64,000 nt of DNA, from contig CM068313.1 of assembly GCA_034766995.1 (NCBI GenBank), positions 29,033,325 through 29,097,324 of the forward strand, read 5' to 3'. This document shows, piece after piece, positions 13,350-24,859 of this stretch. The translations under genes were made by a program, and so were the position numbers. The notes below the pieces were generated by a model, which saw only the letters and a list, made by a program, of their open reading frames with translations, ran no database searches and was not told where the DNA came from. The first letter of the stretch is position 1; each line of letters starts with the position of its first letter. This DNA comes from Acanthacorydalis orientalis (lineage: Eukaryota; Arthropoda; Insecta; Megaloptera; Corydalidae).

Positions 13350-16300
13350 CTATTCAAAAATATGACATTGAAGTAGTTCTATGTACATTTAGAAAAATGA
13401 ATAATTATTAAACAATTTTTCATTGCATTATTTGTACTCTTAACTAATGTATTTTTCTTAAATGTTTAATGATTTATTAATAAATTTAACATTCCTTCAT
13501 TTTTTTAAACATATTATTAAATATATTAATTTGAAAATACTCACTATATTAGTGTAGCATTTTTTAAATTATCATTAGTTTTTTAATGAAAAAAGAAATT
13601 TCTCTGTATATCAATAAAAGAAGTATTAATTTATTATTTCTATATGATATTTTATAAGATTTAATTTGAATGATTTTTTTCTTAGATGTTTTTAACTGTT
13701 AGTTATAAGGTGAATGATTTTTAGGGATATCTATTATTGATGTAATTTTTAATTTATATTAAAATATAATTTGAATATTTGTACAATTTTCAAATTTGAA
13801 CTTTGTATCAAATAAAAACAAAGGTTATTGCACTTGTTTTATCAGAAAATTATAAAAAATTCTACAAAGTATAATGAACTATAATTATAAAAATTTAAAT
13901 GAAATATTTCAAACAGACATCAGAGAATCCTTATATATATATATGGTAATATTGTTTTTATATAATAGGAGAATAAAATAGTTTTTTTGCGTTATTTTAT
14001 CCGGTAATTATTAGATTAAAAAGAATATTATTTTAAGAAGCGACAACTAAAATGAAAAATATCGTTGATACTCTATTCGTTTTAATAACGGAGACGTTAA
14101 TCTACTCTTAGAATCCAATCGATTTTATTGTTTCTAAGAAAGGGTTTCATTCACTCCGTATGCATTGTGTACGGTACACCTGGAAACTACTTCAAACTAG
14201 TGGTATACAGTAATTACTTTTCAACCAGCGGTGTATCTGAACAACGGTAGATGACAGTGACAAGAGATACGAAAAGCTCATCTACTCTGTTGCTATGACA
14301 ACGTGGAGTTTGTATTGTGCTTGCTATAATCTGCAGCGGGTATTATCATCGAGGCGTATTCGAAACTATATCGTCGCTATTTGCGAATATCAAAATTGGA
14401 CGTAGAAAAGTAATTCGGAACATTTTATTATACTTAGCGAATAAAACAAGAGCGTGTTATGAAATATCGGAACTTGAAACGTTCTATTTGGAATTTCGTT
14501 CAATTAAATGTCAATTGTTTATTTTTTCCGGTGAATTACTTGTATATTAAGGATTTATTATTGGATTTAAAAATGTTAATTAAATACATCAAAAATATTA
14601 TTTACAAAAATGTCCATTAAAAGAGACTATTATTGTGAATTAAGTATTTTATTACTTGAAATATTTATTTCCCTATTTGTTTCTTGACTAAAATTTATAT
14701 CAAATTTAAATAGATTTATTAATTAAATCGTAATACTAAATAAAGGACAATCGAGTTTAGTAAAAGTTAATAAATTATCATAAATTTTTTTGTGCCGATT
14801 TGTTTTTTAGTTCCCTAAAAATATTTAAAGAATATTTAATAGTTTAGAAGTTATTAACCTGGAATTATTGTATTGACTGGATGTGAAGTTTTCCTGAGAG
14901 ATATTCCAATTATTTTTGAAATTTTGAAAAAAAACTACGTAATATTTTTTCTTAAAATATGCTAGAATATATTTTTAAAATCAAATAAATATAATAAACC
15001 TGAAGAATATTGCATTAATTCATTTAAAATTAAAGTATATAAAATAAAAAGAATAGATACAACTTATATTTATAAAATACGGCAATTTAATGTAAGGAAA
15101 GAGATAAAAATTTAAACTCGACTAATCTTTTTTTAAAAAGTAATAGGTCTTGGAAAAAAAATATTTTTAGAAATTATTTATATAATATTGACATTTTTAT
15201 AATTAATAAACTTCAATTTTACATAAGAACGTGGCAAAATAAGTGTTTAATAAATAAATATGATTCAGTATTTATAACAAACATTCTAACAAAAATAGTT
15301 TAGACTAGAAGGCGGTGAGATGACATTAAATGATGATACAATTTGAAATAACCTCAAGTCGTAATGGTGTCAAACATCAATCAAGGTATATTTATCATTG
15401 AAATTTGCATCAAAACAAAATCGTTTGCGCAACACAAGTCGTTAAATATTCAGACTATAAATTCAAATGATATCAGAAAAAGGCGACATTTGTAAGCTTA
15501 TATGAAAATAAAATGAAACAGGTACAATTTCAGGGGAGAAAAAATGTTTGCGAACAAAGTTGAATGTCAGTAAGATTGATGACATTGGATTGTAGTTGAT
15601 AGTCTATTAGAGCACCTAAATAAATTTATTAAAATAATGTATATATACATGTATGCTACATATGTATACCTGTATACATTATCATAAAATTAAGGATAGA
15701 GTTCAGTTTTTTACTGTAAAATAAGAGATTATTTAATAATAAAAAAATACTTCAGTGAAATTAACATGACATTATGATGACTATTAGTTGTATTGTTTGA
15801 AACGAAAATACGTTTATTACTGATATAGTTAGATAGAAGTAAATTATGATAAAAAATTTGTCAGTATTAGTAAAAAAAAACTTATGGGTATCAATTATGG
15901 TTTTATATTATTATCTGCACGAAACAAAAAATGCGTATACGAAAAAATGTCACATACAACAATGATTGATGCTAAAGTAGATTATAAGCTATGTGTCATG
16001 AAGAGTTATAGTGAGTTAGTTTAATGTAGTGAATGGTTTTTCTCGTCGTTTACAATATGTTGTCATTATTTTTTTTCAACTTTTCTTTTCTGTCTACTAA
16101 TATGATTGTAATTGTTGTAATATTACAAAAAATATTTACATTTTTAGAAAATTGCTCTTTAGAATTATTTTTATTTTTTCAAATACATATTTTTATGTAG
16201 TCTTTTTTAGTTATATATTTGATGAAAAAATAAGTCAAATATGTAATTTAAATCGGTGAATGATCGAAATTATCAAAGTATTAAAAATCAAGTTTGGTTG

Positions 16301-16599
16301 TGCACAGTTGTTTATGATCTGATAAGTTATATAAACACTTTTATAGAAAAAATACATATATTTGTACATTATTTATATATGGTTTTTAAGATGACTAATT
16401 ATTGATCCATGAATAAAAAATATTCCTTACTTTAGTGAAATTCAAAACACAAAACTTACCTTTTATAATAAACTGGAAATATTTTTGGTGTCTTTTGAAA
16501 AATTTAAAATGATTTTTTTTATTTCAAAGTATTCGATTTTGATTTAAATTAAACAAATTAATCAATTTATGATAAACAAAGTGTACTTTTCGACATAAG

Positions 16600-16634
<35 letters not shown>

Positions 16635-16881
16635 GTATGTATGTATCATTTAATTACATTTTAAGTAAACATTTAATAAAAATAAATGTGTTTCTATAGT
16701 TTTGAAATTGTGTCATCAGATACATACCATGTTATATTTTATTTTTATTTACAGTTTCTGTAAATATTAAATTTAGATGGATCGTAAATAAAATTTTTTC
16801 CGTTTTAGTTAACAAATTAATGTTAAATATTTCACATGTTATTTGTTACCTCATCATTTTGATTTGTTCTTTATGTATAAA

Positions 16882-16942
<61 letters not shown>

Positions 16943-16956
16943 TATATGTATATACG

Positions 16957-16990
<34 letters not shown>

Positions 16991-16997
16991 CGAGTAA

Positions 16998-17063
<66 letters not shown>

Positions 17064-18294
17064 TGATGCATCTGTTTGTATTTAAATATGTAGTTGATAC
17101 GTAATAAACCTTTTTTCATTATATTGTAATAATAACGGAATCGTTCAAATGATATACAATGAATGTAAATGTATGTTACGTTCAACATTTCATTTATTAC
17201 TCTTATTTTTTGGTCTTATCATCAGTATGTATTTCTTCGTGCTACCTATACAAAAATGAAATGAAATGTTAAACGCGACGCATCTGGAAACAATTCCCCT
17301 TTTATTACGTTATTTTCTCCTTTTTAAATTCTTATCACTCTGTTGAATTTCCTTACGACTTGAGTTTTATAATCTATGTGGTGTATAAATGGATAATATG
17401 TTTATTTGTTAAATTTGCAAGACCTTAGATATAATTATTCTAATAAAATTGAAAGTCAAAAAGAAATATGTTTTCTTAAGGAATGTAAAAAAATATATTT
17501 TCAGATAATAATTTTTAATACATTTTTTTTCTGTTGGATTTCTACAATGTATGTATATTTTTTGTATACATTTTAACATATACAAATAAAGAAATTCGCG
17601 AGGCATTTTGTGATTTTAAACACATGTATGGGAATATTATGAAGGTTTTGATCAAATATCGAACAATATACAGGAATAAAAACATTTTGATGAAAAACTT
17701 GTATCAAATTATTCGAATCAAATTTCACCAGTTTCATAATTGGTGCTGGCGTTATGAAATTGAATTCAGCTATTGAAAGTATTGGAAATTGGATTACGTC
17801 TAACATTCTACCAACTGAACTAGGTCATGTGGAAATTAATTTTAGTATTATTACTTTATCTATAGTCAATGTCTGTTGAAGATGGCAAAATGTTCAATCA
17901 TAATGTTTATAATGTAAGTCACGTTCATAAGTACAAGATTTGAATCGACGTTTTTTATTTATAAACTTGACAGAGACGTTTCCTGATTTTAATACAAATG
18001 TTCTTTTAATAGATTAACGCAGAAAAGATACGATAAACTAATAATGAGTTTAATACCCAGATATACATTAAGCGTCATTTTTGTAATTATAAACTTTGTA
18101 TTTAAAATAATACATGTTCTTTAATCTTTTTCATTAATTTTGTTATGTTAGTCATTAATATAATTATTTATCGATAGTCTTTAAGAATCAAATGGATTGT
18201 AAATAAAAATGAGTTTTAATGTTATTAAGGAAGAATTATATATTCGTTTTAAACATATTTAAACTTTTTTTATATATTTTACACTATACATATG

Positions 18295-18338
<44 letters not shown>

Positions 18339-19473
18339 TAATTTTTATAGTAGAATTTACGCGAAAGGGTTACATTTTCATTACTCCTTTGTTTGATTGA
18401 TATCTAATTTTATATGGCTTTGCTCGTACATTTTAGACTTAATTTATTTACAAATTATTCTATTACTTGATTTACTATATATATATATATATATATAGAT
18501 ATTACTATATATATATATATATATATTGTATATAGTAATTAATGAATGTTTTTTTAATTTATTATAATTTTATAAACGATAATTAAAAAATGAATTCAAT
18601 AATTTGAAGATTATTTTATTTATTGCTTTATTTATTCACTGGTTGAATTTTTTTTATGTTCTTATGTTTAAGATTTTTTTTCATTAACTTTAAATTTTTA
18701 AGGCAAATTATATGATCTACTTAAGCACTTTTATTAGTATTAAAATTTTTAGTAAAAATATTAATAATGTTAATAAAAATATGAATAAAAAAATTGTCGA
18801 TTATTTCAAAAGAACCAATAATGATATGGGAGCAATTCTTTTTCCTGCGTAATTTTTTTAAAAAATAGAAAATTATATACTTGTTTGTGAAGAAATCATT
18901 TTTTTAATTATTTTGATATTTTAACACAAATTGTACATTATTTTATACTTCTAATATTTTTGGTTTTATTTATAATAATAATTTCAAATAATAATTCTGA
19001 AAAATAGTTCTAGCACTTTTGTCGCTGATACGTAAAAAATAAAATAATAAAAAAATTATGAATATAGTTTATGAATAATTTTAATATTCATTTTATAAAT
19101 TTGGATTGAATTATTTTTTAGAGGTTTAAAATTAGCTTTAATTAGTAGATTTTCATAAGCTATTATAGTTGAAAATGCAATTATTATGAAGCTAAAATTT
19201 GACCTTTTAATGTAATTAATACGTAATAAACATATTTTCATTATATTGTAATAACAACAGAATCGTTCAAATGATATACAATGAATGAAAATTTATGTTA
19301 CGTTCAGCATTTCATTTATTACTCGTATTTTTTGGTTTTATCATCAGTATGTTTTGTTTTTAAAGATATTTTGATACAATGGTGAATTGATCTTTACAGT
19401 TTTCTAAAAATATTAAGTTGAAACAAAAATTTGTTCGCTTTTCTGAGAGATGTCATTAGCATTTTATTTAAGG

Positions 19474-19516
<43 letters not shown>

Positions 19517-21971
19517 AACAATGTTTATATAATAGGTGTTATTTCACTGTTTCTTTTAAAAAAATAGTTAAGTTTAAGTCAGTAGTGTTCACGCCGTCTA
19601 CGTTTGATACGGAGAAACATAAAGTGCGTTATTATTTTCCATTCTTTATGAGTACCAAGAAGATAAAATGTAACACAAATTTAAAGAAATATTCGTGCTG
19701 TTAAGAAAAATGTATTATGATAGACGAATTTTATAATATAAATCACAAATTGTATATATATTATTAATAGGATTTTGTATAAATTAAAAAATCATTATTT
19801 AAGTTTTCTATAGCAAATAGTTTGAAAGTAGCAGATAATGTATTTATTTTACAAAGTATATTATTGAAAAAATTTAAATTCACTCTTGCTTGAATAATTA
19901 TACATATATACATATATTTTTTGATAGAAAAGATTGATATATATATATATATTCTTGAATTTTGATTAATGGGTTTGAAAATATTTTTGAGTAAATTGAT
20001 TTAAATCTAAGTGCAAAACAGGTGAGTTATTCATTTAAATATAAAAAAATATTTTTTATTATTGTACTTCTTAAATGTATCATTAAAATACGTATCTATA
20101 ATTTTAATGTACAATTCAACTTTGTTTTAGTTGTGTTGCAATTAGGAATAATTATATTTGTGAATTAATAATGAAATTTTAGATTCAGCTCTGTCAAGTG
20201 AATAAGCCCTTAAATTATACGTTAATTGATTGTTTATATTTCATAGTGCTGTTTTTTTTGTAAATTTCAAATTTAATTGGATATTGTAATTAATATGTGT
20301 ACTGAATATAAAATTATTAATGTCTATTGATTATATTTACACAATAATAACAAAAAACATGATATTTCTACTCTATGATTACACTTTTTTAAATTATACT
20401 TTAACAGTCATCATATTCCATATACGAGTATAACTTGTATTAACATGCGATTTTAAATCTCTCACGCGAATATAAAGTACTATGCAGTACAATTTATGTT
20501 GGCCAACAAAGAGCCTATTTGTTGAAATAAATGAAAAAGCTCCAACATTTAATGAGTTTCCTGTCTAACACAATAGATGTTGGTCTAGTCACGTAAATGC
20601 ACTATTGGAAATTGGATTAGTTGTTATAATAAAAGGTTTTCATGGAAATGAGTTCTGATTCATTTTGTATATAGGATATAGTAATTAACTGTGTATGTAT
20701 GTGTGTATATATATAAATATACGAGTATATGTATATACACATATATACACACATTTGACTTTTTGTTAATAATCCGTGTAAATATTTCCATTATTAATGA
20801 AAATATTTTATTCATGGTATCTGATTTTGAATAACACTCTGATAAACTTTACGGAATTCTATTTAATAGACTTTGTTCGTTTTTTTCATTTTTTTTATTA
20901 GTATATATATATATATATGATTATATTTATATAAAAAAATACTCTTTCTTTTTTCATTAGTTGAAAAATAAATATTTTTTAAAAACTAACTGTTAAGTAA
21001 ATGTTTTAACAAAATTTTTAATTATTATTAAGTTTGTTGATATTTTTGAATATTGCAATCATTTGTTTAACTTATGAGAGAAAGGTACTAATTATACAAG
21101 AGTATAAATTTTTCTTTTAAATTTATCAGTGAAAATAATTTTGTTATTTCCTTTTTAATATAAAAAGGCCTTATGGAATACGTTTTAATATTTCCTGGGA
21201 AATATTTAGTATTAATATTTTTTAACAATGATTTTCGTATTGATATGGTAAGGAAATTTTTTAAAATTGTAGTATTTTCATCTGTACATTGTAATATTAT
21301 TAGCGTTTATATTCGTGATTTTTTAGATGGAATCATAAGTTCTGTTTCTAACCATCATTTGATATTATTATCATAATATTTAATATTACAATGTATTATA
21401 AAATTTTCTATGATATAAATTACAGAATATTTTTTAAAATACTTTATTCCAGGTTTCATATAACAGGATAAATTTATTACATTGTAGAACAAAATTATAT
21501 AAAGGAACAAGGGAATATAAAAGACAAATTATTTATAAGTATATATGTGTATATATGAATTCATTTGAACTGGGATTTTAACGAATAATTTACGATTTCA
21601 ACTTAAAAAAATATACAACACAGTGAAAGTTTACATAATTTGTATACTGTAATTTTAAATTTTGATTGGGGTCAAGGTTTTTTGTAACGAATGCGAATAA
21701 AGTTCATAACAATCGTTAAACGTGTCATTTACCCGTCGTTATGATAATAATAGCTATTCTTGCTAACGACTTATACCTACGGTTTTTTGCCTAAGAGGTA
21801 CAAAAAGATTACGGAATATAATTTTAATAAAAAAGTTTGAAACACTTTTTTTTACAGATATATTTGATAATAGTAGTATTCGAGAAATACTTTGGAAAGT
21901 CATTCGCCTTTTAAGGTCTGAATGGATAAAATATTCTTGATAATTTTACTTAAATAGATTTATATTTGTAT

Positions 21972-22004
<33 letters not shown>

Positions 22005-22354
22005 TCATAATTTGCAGTAAGGAAAATTACAAAATAATTTACAAAGATAAAATGTGGTTTTAGCCTTTCCCAATTTTATATTCTTAGAAAGATCATTTAT
22101 TTTTCTAACATTTCAATTTTAATTCAATTTTTCAATGTTATTTAATTTCAATTCACATAATTGAAGTTTATAATGTTTTTAGCAGAGATAACTTAAAAGT
22201 ATTTATATTTTTGTATTTTTATTTATTTGATGTGAAATATATAATATGTAATAATTCGGGTGTAAAAATGATACTACTGTCGAAGCGCCCTAAAACTCCA
22301 TTAACCGACCAATATGTAATAATAAAGATTTATTATAAATATAAACGTTTATAA

Positions 22355-22399
<45 letters not shown>

Positions 22400-22675
22400 C
22401 ATATATACACCGTGAGAAAATAGCGTAATCTAAACAAAATTGAATCTTCTGTGTTGATAAATTTTTAATCGCGTTAAAAGCACGTCGTTTTATCTACTTA
22501 CACCTTCAGATATTTTATCAGCTTTACCCAGAGGTATTTTTTGTATAATATTCTATCTTTACATATTTAAATATATTATGAACATATATTCAAACCTTTG
22601 CTAAATTTTTTATTTACACATTAACATATAAGTATACGTACATATACATACATATATACATAGATTCATAGATAC

Positions 22676-22708
<33 letters not shown>

Positions 22709-23638
22709 TAATATATATATAGAGAGAGACAGATTATTGACGATAGTTATTAATAAGTAATGATAATTTAAGTAGTGTTTGCTTGAATTAACATGAATAA
22801 ACACATGAATTTGCATGAATAAAAAAAAACATTTTAAATATACTTTGTTACCTAATTATGTTACTTATATATTTGTTTTTCGTATAGTATTAAATATTTT
22901 TAACCTTGTGTATTTATTTTTTTAATAGGTAAAATTGAAAGTAAAATGAATTTTAAGAAAAATTGAAAGTAAGATGTTAAAAGAAAGTTTTTATCATAGT
23001 ATTGAAGAAAAAAATTTAATAATGTTTTTTCATACGTATAATTTATATTTTATAAATATTCTAACAAGAACTCTATTTTTTCTCAATAAAGTAAATTTAT
23101 TAATAATGTTAAACTTATGAAAACAAATTTTTAATGTACGAGTATACCGTTTTTGAACAAAGCTATTAATATTTAACTTTTACTAAAAAACCTTCAATTA
23201 TAATATTGTTTATTTAAAACTGTGCGCGTTGCAAAAAATATAAAGCTTTAAGCTTTATTGAAAAAAGTAAATCGACGTTTCGTGATTTTACTTTGGTTTT
23301 CTTCTTACCGGACTTTTATATTTACATACGTCGTCCACTATTCAGATTGATTGAATTGGTGTTTTCCACATGAGTTATTATTCAAAATGTGTATTATAGG
23401 AAGCGGAAAACTCGACTTTGATTCGTTTTGTCGTGTTGCTGTCCACTTTTTAGACGAAGATGACGAAGCACTTCAAAAAGAACTTAAAGAAGCGTTTAGA
23501 TTGTACGATAAAGAAGGTAATTTGAAAAAAAGAATTGTATATAATTTTTCCTTTAATTTTATAACTCTATGTTTCGTTTTTTATTTTTTATTTAAATATT
23601 TTACTTTACATTGTATCAATTATTCTTTTCAGCAAGTC

Positions 23639-23675
<37 letters not shown>

Positions 23676-24595
23676 TCACACACACACACTTTACATTTTA
23701 ATGAGATGAAAATTCAAGGTTGTTTAAATTTCCTAATATATTTTCAGTATATGTTTCAAGTATCTGCTTACTTTACTGACAATATTTTTTTCTTAAAGGA
23801 AATGGATATATTCGAACATCTAGTTTACGCGAAATTCTCATGGCATTAGACGATCAGCTTACACCTGATCAGCTTAATGAAATGATTGGTGAAATAGATA
23901 CAGATGATTCTGGAACAGTTGATTTTGATGGTTTGTTTTCAATTGTATAGATTAATTCTAAATACCACGCCTAATAAGGATATATTGTTAGTAACATAAA
24001 AATATTAGAATATTGAAATTTCAATTAATATAACTTATATTTAGTTAATATTTTCTCTGTTTCTATTTTACAAAAAAATTTATAACATTCCAAGAATATC
24101 TTCTGTAATTTTCTTTTTATTATTTATATCAATTTATAAAATATATTTTGTACTAGAATTTTATTCGTACAATAGTTTTAATTAACTAGCGTGTGTTTAA
24201 AATTGAATTAAATTAATTTTTAAATAAATTAGACTAAATTTACATTCAAGTATTACTATAATTTATCGTATTATTTTGAAATATTATTTCATTAAAAGAA
24301 TTATTATTTTCAGAATAACTCTTTTGTAAGAGAAAACAACATTTTACATTAATTTTATTTCACCGTTTTGCATTTCATGTAAAAAAATACATAGAATAGA
24401 GCAATGTTAGATTACATTCGTTAATTAGACGTTGAAGGAAGATGAGACATACTAACGTACAGCAATTACAATTATAAAATCAACGTTGCGACGCCAGAAT
24501 TTACGTTAACAGAAGCACTATTAAAATTTTAACGCTGTATTTTCTGTTTGTTTTTTTTTCTTGCAGAATTCATGCAGATGATGACTGGTGACTGA
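7953..24595 (+). CDS. TpnC: Troponin C, six coding exons
   Basis: Calcium sensor of the muscle thin filament. Bound to troponin I and T, it relieves inhibition of actomyosin when Ca2+ rises. Joining 7953-7955, 8198-8228, 13108-13251, 23400-23516, 23799-23930 and 24567-24595 gives 456 nt and 151 residues, a normal insect TnC length. Every junction is GT-AG and keeps the frame. Four EF-hand loops lie at residues 21-32, 57-68, 96-107 and 132-143. [14 protein letters not shown] (90-103) and SGTVDFDEFM followed by QMMTGD at the C terminus are TnC signatures. Only loop 4 (D132, D134, S136, T138, D140, E143) has all ligands. Loop 1 has G, V and K at positions 3, 5 and 12; loops 2 and 3 have Ser at position 12 in place of Glu. 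This predicts a single Ca2+ site, as in the insect F1/TnC4 type, though I cannot assign the exact paralogue. The start is chosen because an intron directly after the ATG is typical of insect TnC genes and no other upstream start reaches this frame. Confidence 0.96.
8198..8228 (+). CDS. TpnC: Troponin C coding exon 2
   Basis: Follows the acceptor TTTTCAG and encodes [10 protein letters not shown] plus the first base of Met12. The donor is GTAAGT. It forms the short N-terminal helix before EF-hand 1. Confidence 0.92.
9357..9422 (+). mobile_element. 3' tail of an RTE-like non-LTR retrotransposon
   Basis: The sequence GAAGAGGGCTTTATCCAGC, then AGTGGATTGACAGT, resembles the widespread insect RTE 3' end (EAFxQQW-type coding end), which is typically followed by a short tandem repeat. 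Here the tail is (CTG)5 at 9408-9422. CTG repeats are otherwise absent from this AT-rich window. Only the last roughly 65 bp remain, a typical dead-on-arrival 5' truncation. The assignment rests on remembered family patterns, not a search. Confidence 0.5.
12842..12907. repeat. (TA)n microsatellite
   Basis: About 66 bp of uninterrupted TA, 200 bp upstream of troponin C exon 3. Confidence 0.95.
13108..13251 (+). CDS. TpnC: Troponin C coding exon 3 (EF-hand 1)
   Basis: Acceptor ATTTCAG, donor GTAAGT. It encodes residues 12-60, beginning [20 protein letters not shown]. The EF-hand 1 loop lacks acidic ligands at positions 3 and 5 and ends in Lys rather than Glu, so it should not bind Ca2+. The exon ends at the start of the second loop. 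Confidence 0.95.
14289..14302. promoter_or_regulatory. X-box-like palindrome in intron 3
   Basis: GTTGCTATGACAAC differs at two positions from the symmetrical RFX X-box GTTGCCATGGCAAC. It sits in a GC-richer block that also contains GTGTACGGTACAC (14167-14179), another near-palindrome. RFX sites usually drive ciliary genes in sensory neurons and would be unexpected for a muscle gene, so this may be chance or a regulatory element of another gene. Confidence 0.25.
16885..17060. repeat. Compound TA microsatellite with GTATATACGAG units
   Basis: About 176 bp, the longest TA-rich array in the troponin C introns. It is interrupted by GTATATACGAGTA at two places (TACGAGTA at 16953-16960 and 16989-16996), about 36 bp apart, so an internal unit has been duplicated. 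Its right end abuts the 142-bp repeat at 17089. Confidence 0.95.
17089..17230 (+). repeat. 142-bp direct repeat, copy 1
   Basis: Aligns without gaps to 19211-19352 with about 11 mismatches (roughly 92% identity by hand). Shared landmarks are ACGTAATAAAC, ATCGTTCAAATGATATACAA and TTTTATCATCAGTATGT (TC in place of TT in this copy's last block). It has no terminal inverted repeats and no open frame. Confidence 0.9.
18501..18539. repeat. Inverted repeat around a TA tract
   Basis: ATTACTATATA is mirrored by TATATAGTAAT across a short TA core, giving an 11-bp-arm hairpin. ACTATATATA also occurs just upstream at about 18473, so the tract is partly duplicated. Confidence 0.7.
19211..19352 (+). repeat. 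142-bp direct repeat, copy 2
   Basis: Same-orientation partner of 17089-17230, 2122 bp downstream. Divergence of about 8% shows the duplication is old. The left flanks differ: copy 1 abuts a TA array and copy 2 unique sequence. This suggests dispersed copies of an unknown element rather than a simple tandem duplication. Confidence 0.9.
22676..22730. repeat. Alternating TA and GA microsatellites
   Basis: A TA run is followed by (GA)n at about 22694-22709, a second TA run and a second short GA run. The same TA-to-GA transition is seen at 12160-12186 and 61627-61690. Confidence 0.9.
23400..23516 (+). CDS. TpnC: Troponin C coding exon 4 (EF-hand 2, central helix)
   Basis: Acceptor ATTATAG, donor GTAATT. 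It encodes residues 60-99, including [10 protein letters not shown], where the loop's position 12 is Ser68 instead of Glu, then [20 protein letters not shown], the central helix and start of loop 3. The open frame that continues past 23516 simply reads into intron 4. Confidence 0.95.
23643..23692. repeat. TA then CA microsatellite in intron 4
   Basis: About 30 bp of TA followed by a short ACACTCACACACACAC run, inside the 282-nt intron 4. Confidence 0.9.
23799..23930 (+). CDS. TpnC: Troponin C coding exon 5 (EF-hands 3 and 4)
   Basis: Acceptor TTCTTAAAG; the donor, GTTTGT, is a weaker but valid GT site. It encodes residues 99-142 and the first base of Glu143. Loop 3 ends in Ser107 where Glu is needed; loss of site 3 is usual in insect TnC. 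Loop 4 ([12 protein letters not shown]) is canonical. Confidence 0.95.
23931..24566 (+). other. Troponin C intron 5
   Basis: A 636-nt AT-rich intron. The last roughly 150 nt (24410-24560) are GC-richer, with CGTTAACAGAAGC-type unique sequence. No repeat or gene is seen. Confidence 0.85.
24567..24595 (+). CDS. TpnC: Troponin C coding exon 6 and stop
   Basis: Acceptor TTCTTGCAG. It completes Glu143 and encodes FMQMMTGD, then TGA. The MMTG ending is typical of insect troponin C. Confidence 0.95.
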
Positions 24596-24758
24596 ACTAC
24601 GCAGCTGTTCTGCATAATAGAATATTTACGATTTTTATAGAATACCTAATAGAAACTTAATTGCATTTTAAGAAAATTATAGATTTTAATATATTTGAGA
24701 CAGTTGATTATTTTGCATGTGTAAATGTAAATGAAAATATACATTGTTTTAAAGCGAA

Positions 24759-24764
24759 ATTAAA
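24759..24764 (+). terminator. Candidate poly(A) signal of troponin C
   Basis: ATTAAA, the commonest variant of AATAAA, lies 164 nt after the stop. No canonical AATAAA occurs in the first 250 nt of the 3' flank. Another ATTAAA lies near 25518, after a GC-richer block, so a longer 3' UTR is possible. Confidence 0.35.
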
Positions 24765-24779
24765 TTGTTAACTAGTATT

Positions 24780-24811
24780 ACAAACTATACACTAGTCTTT
24801 TCTTCTCTCTC

Positions 24812-24859
<48 letters not shown>

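Larger units (their letters stand above)
13252..23399 (+). other. Troponin C intron 3
   Basis: A 10148-nt intron, very long for a gene with 456 coding bases. It contains TA tracts at about 13316-13346, 16601-16652, 16885-17060, 18304-18337, 18478-18539, 19478-19512, 21973-21999, 22356-22407 and 22676-22730 (with GA runs), plus a diverged 142-bp direct repeat (17089-17230 and 19211-19352). A GC-richer block at about 14090-14420 carries an X-box-like palindrome. A weak exon-like segment lies on the minus strand at 22502-22552. No gene here is convincing. Confidence 0.85.

Noticed and set aside
14317..14550. 77-codon frame downstream of the X-box-like site
   Set aside because: Composition is ordinary, no domain is seen, and it lies within intron 3. 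The X-box proximity alone is not evidence of a gene.
16458..16480. Minus-strand 13-nt microexon with TTTCCAG acceptor and AAAG/GTAAGT donor
   Set aside because: One or two such site pairs are expected by chance in 128 kb of strand at this base composition, and nothing links it to other exons.
16820..17188. Several 70-105 codon frames on both strands
   Set aside because: They are translations of (TA)n repeats (Tyr-Ile runs). The same applies to frames at 4225-4434, 26668-26928, 54333-54539, 58076-58258 and 59807-60001.
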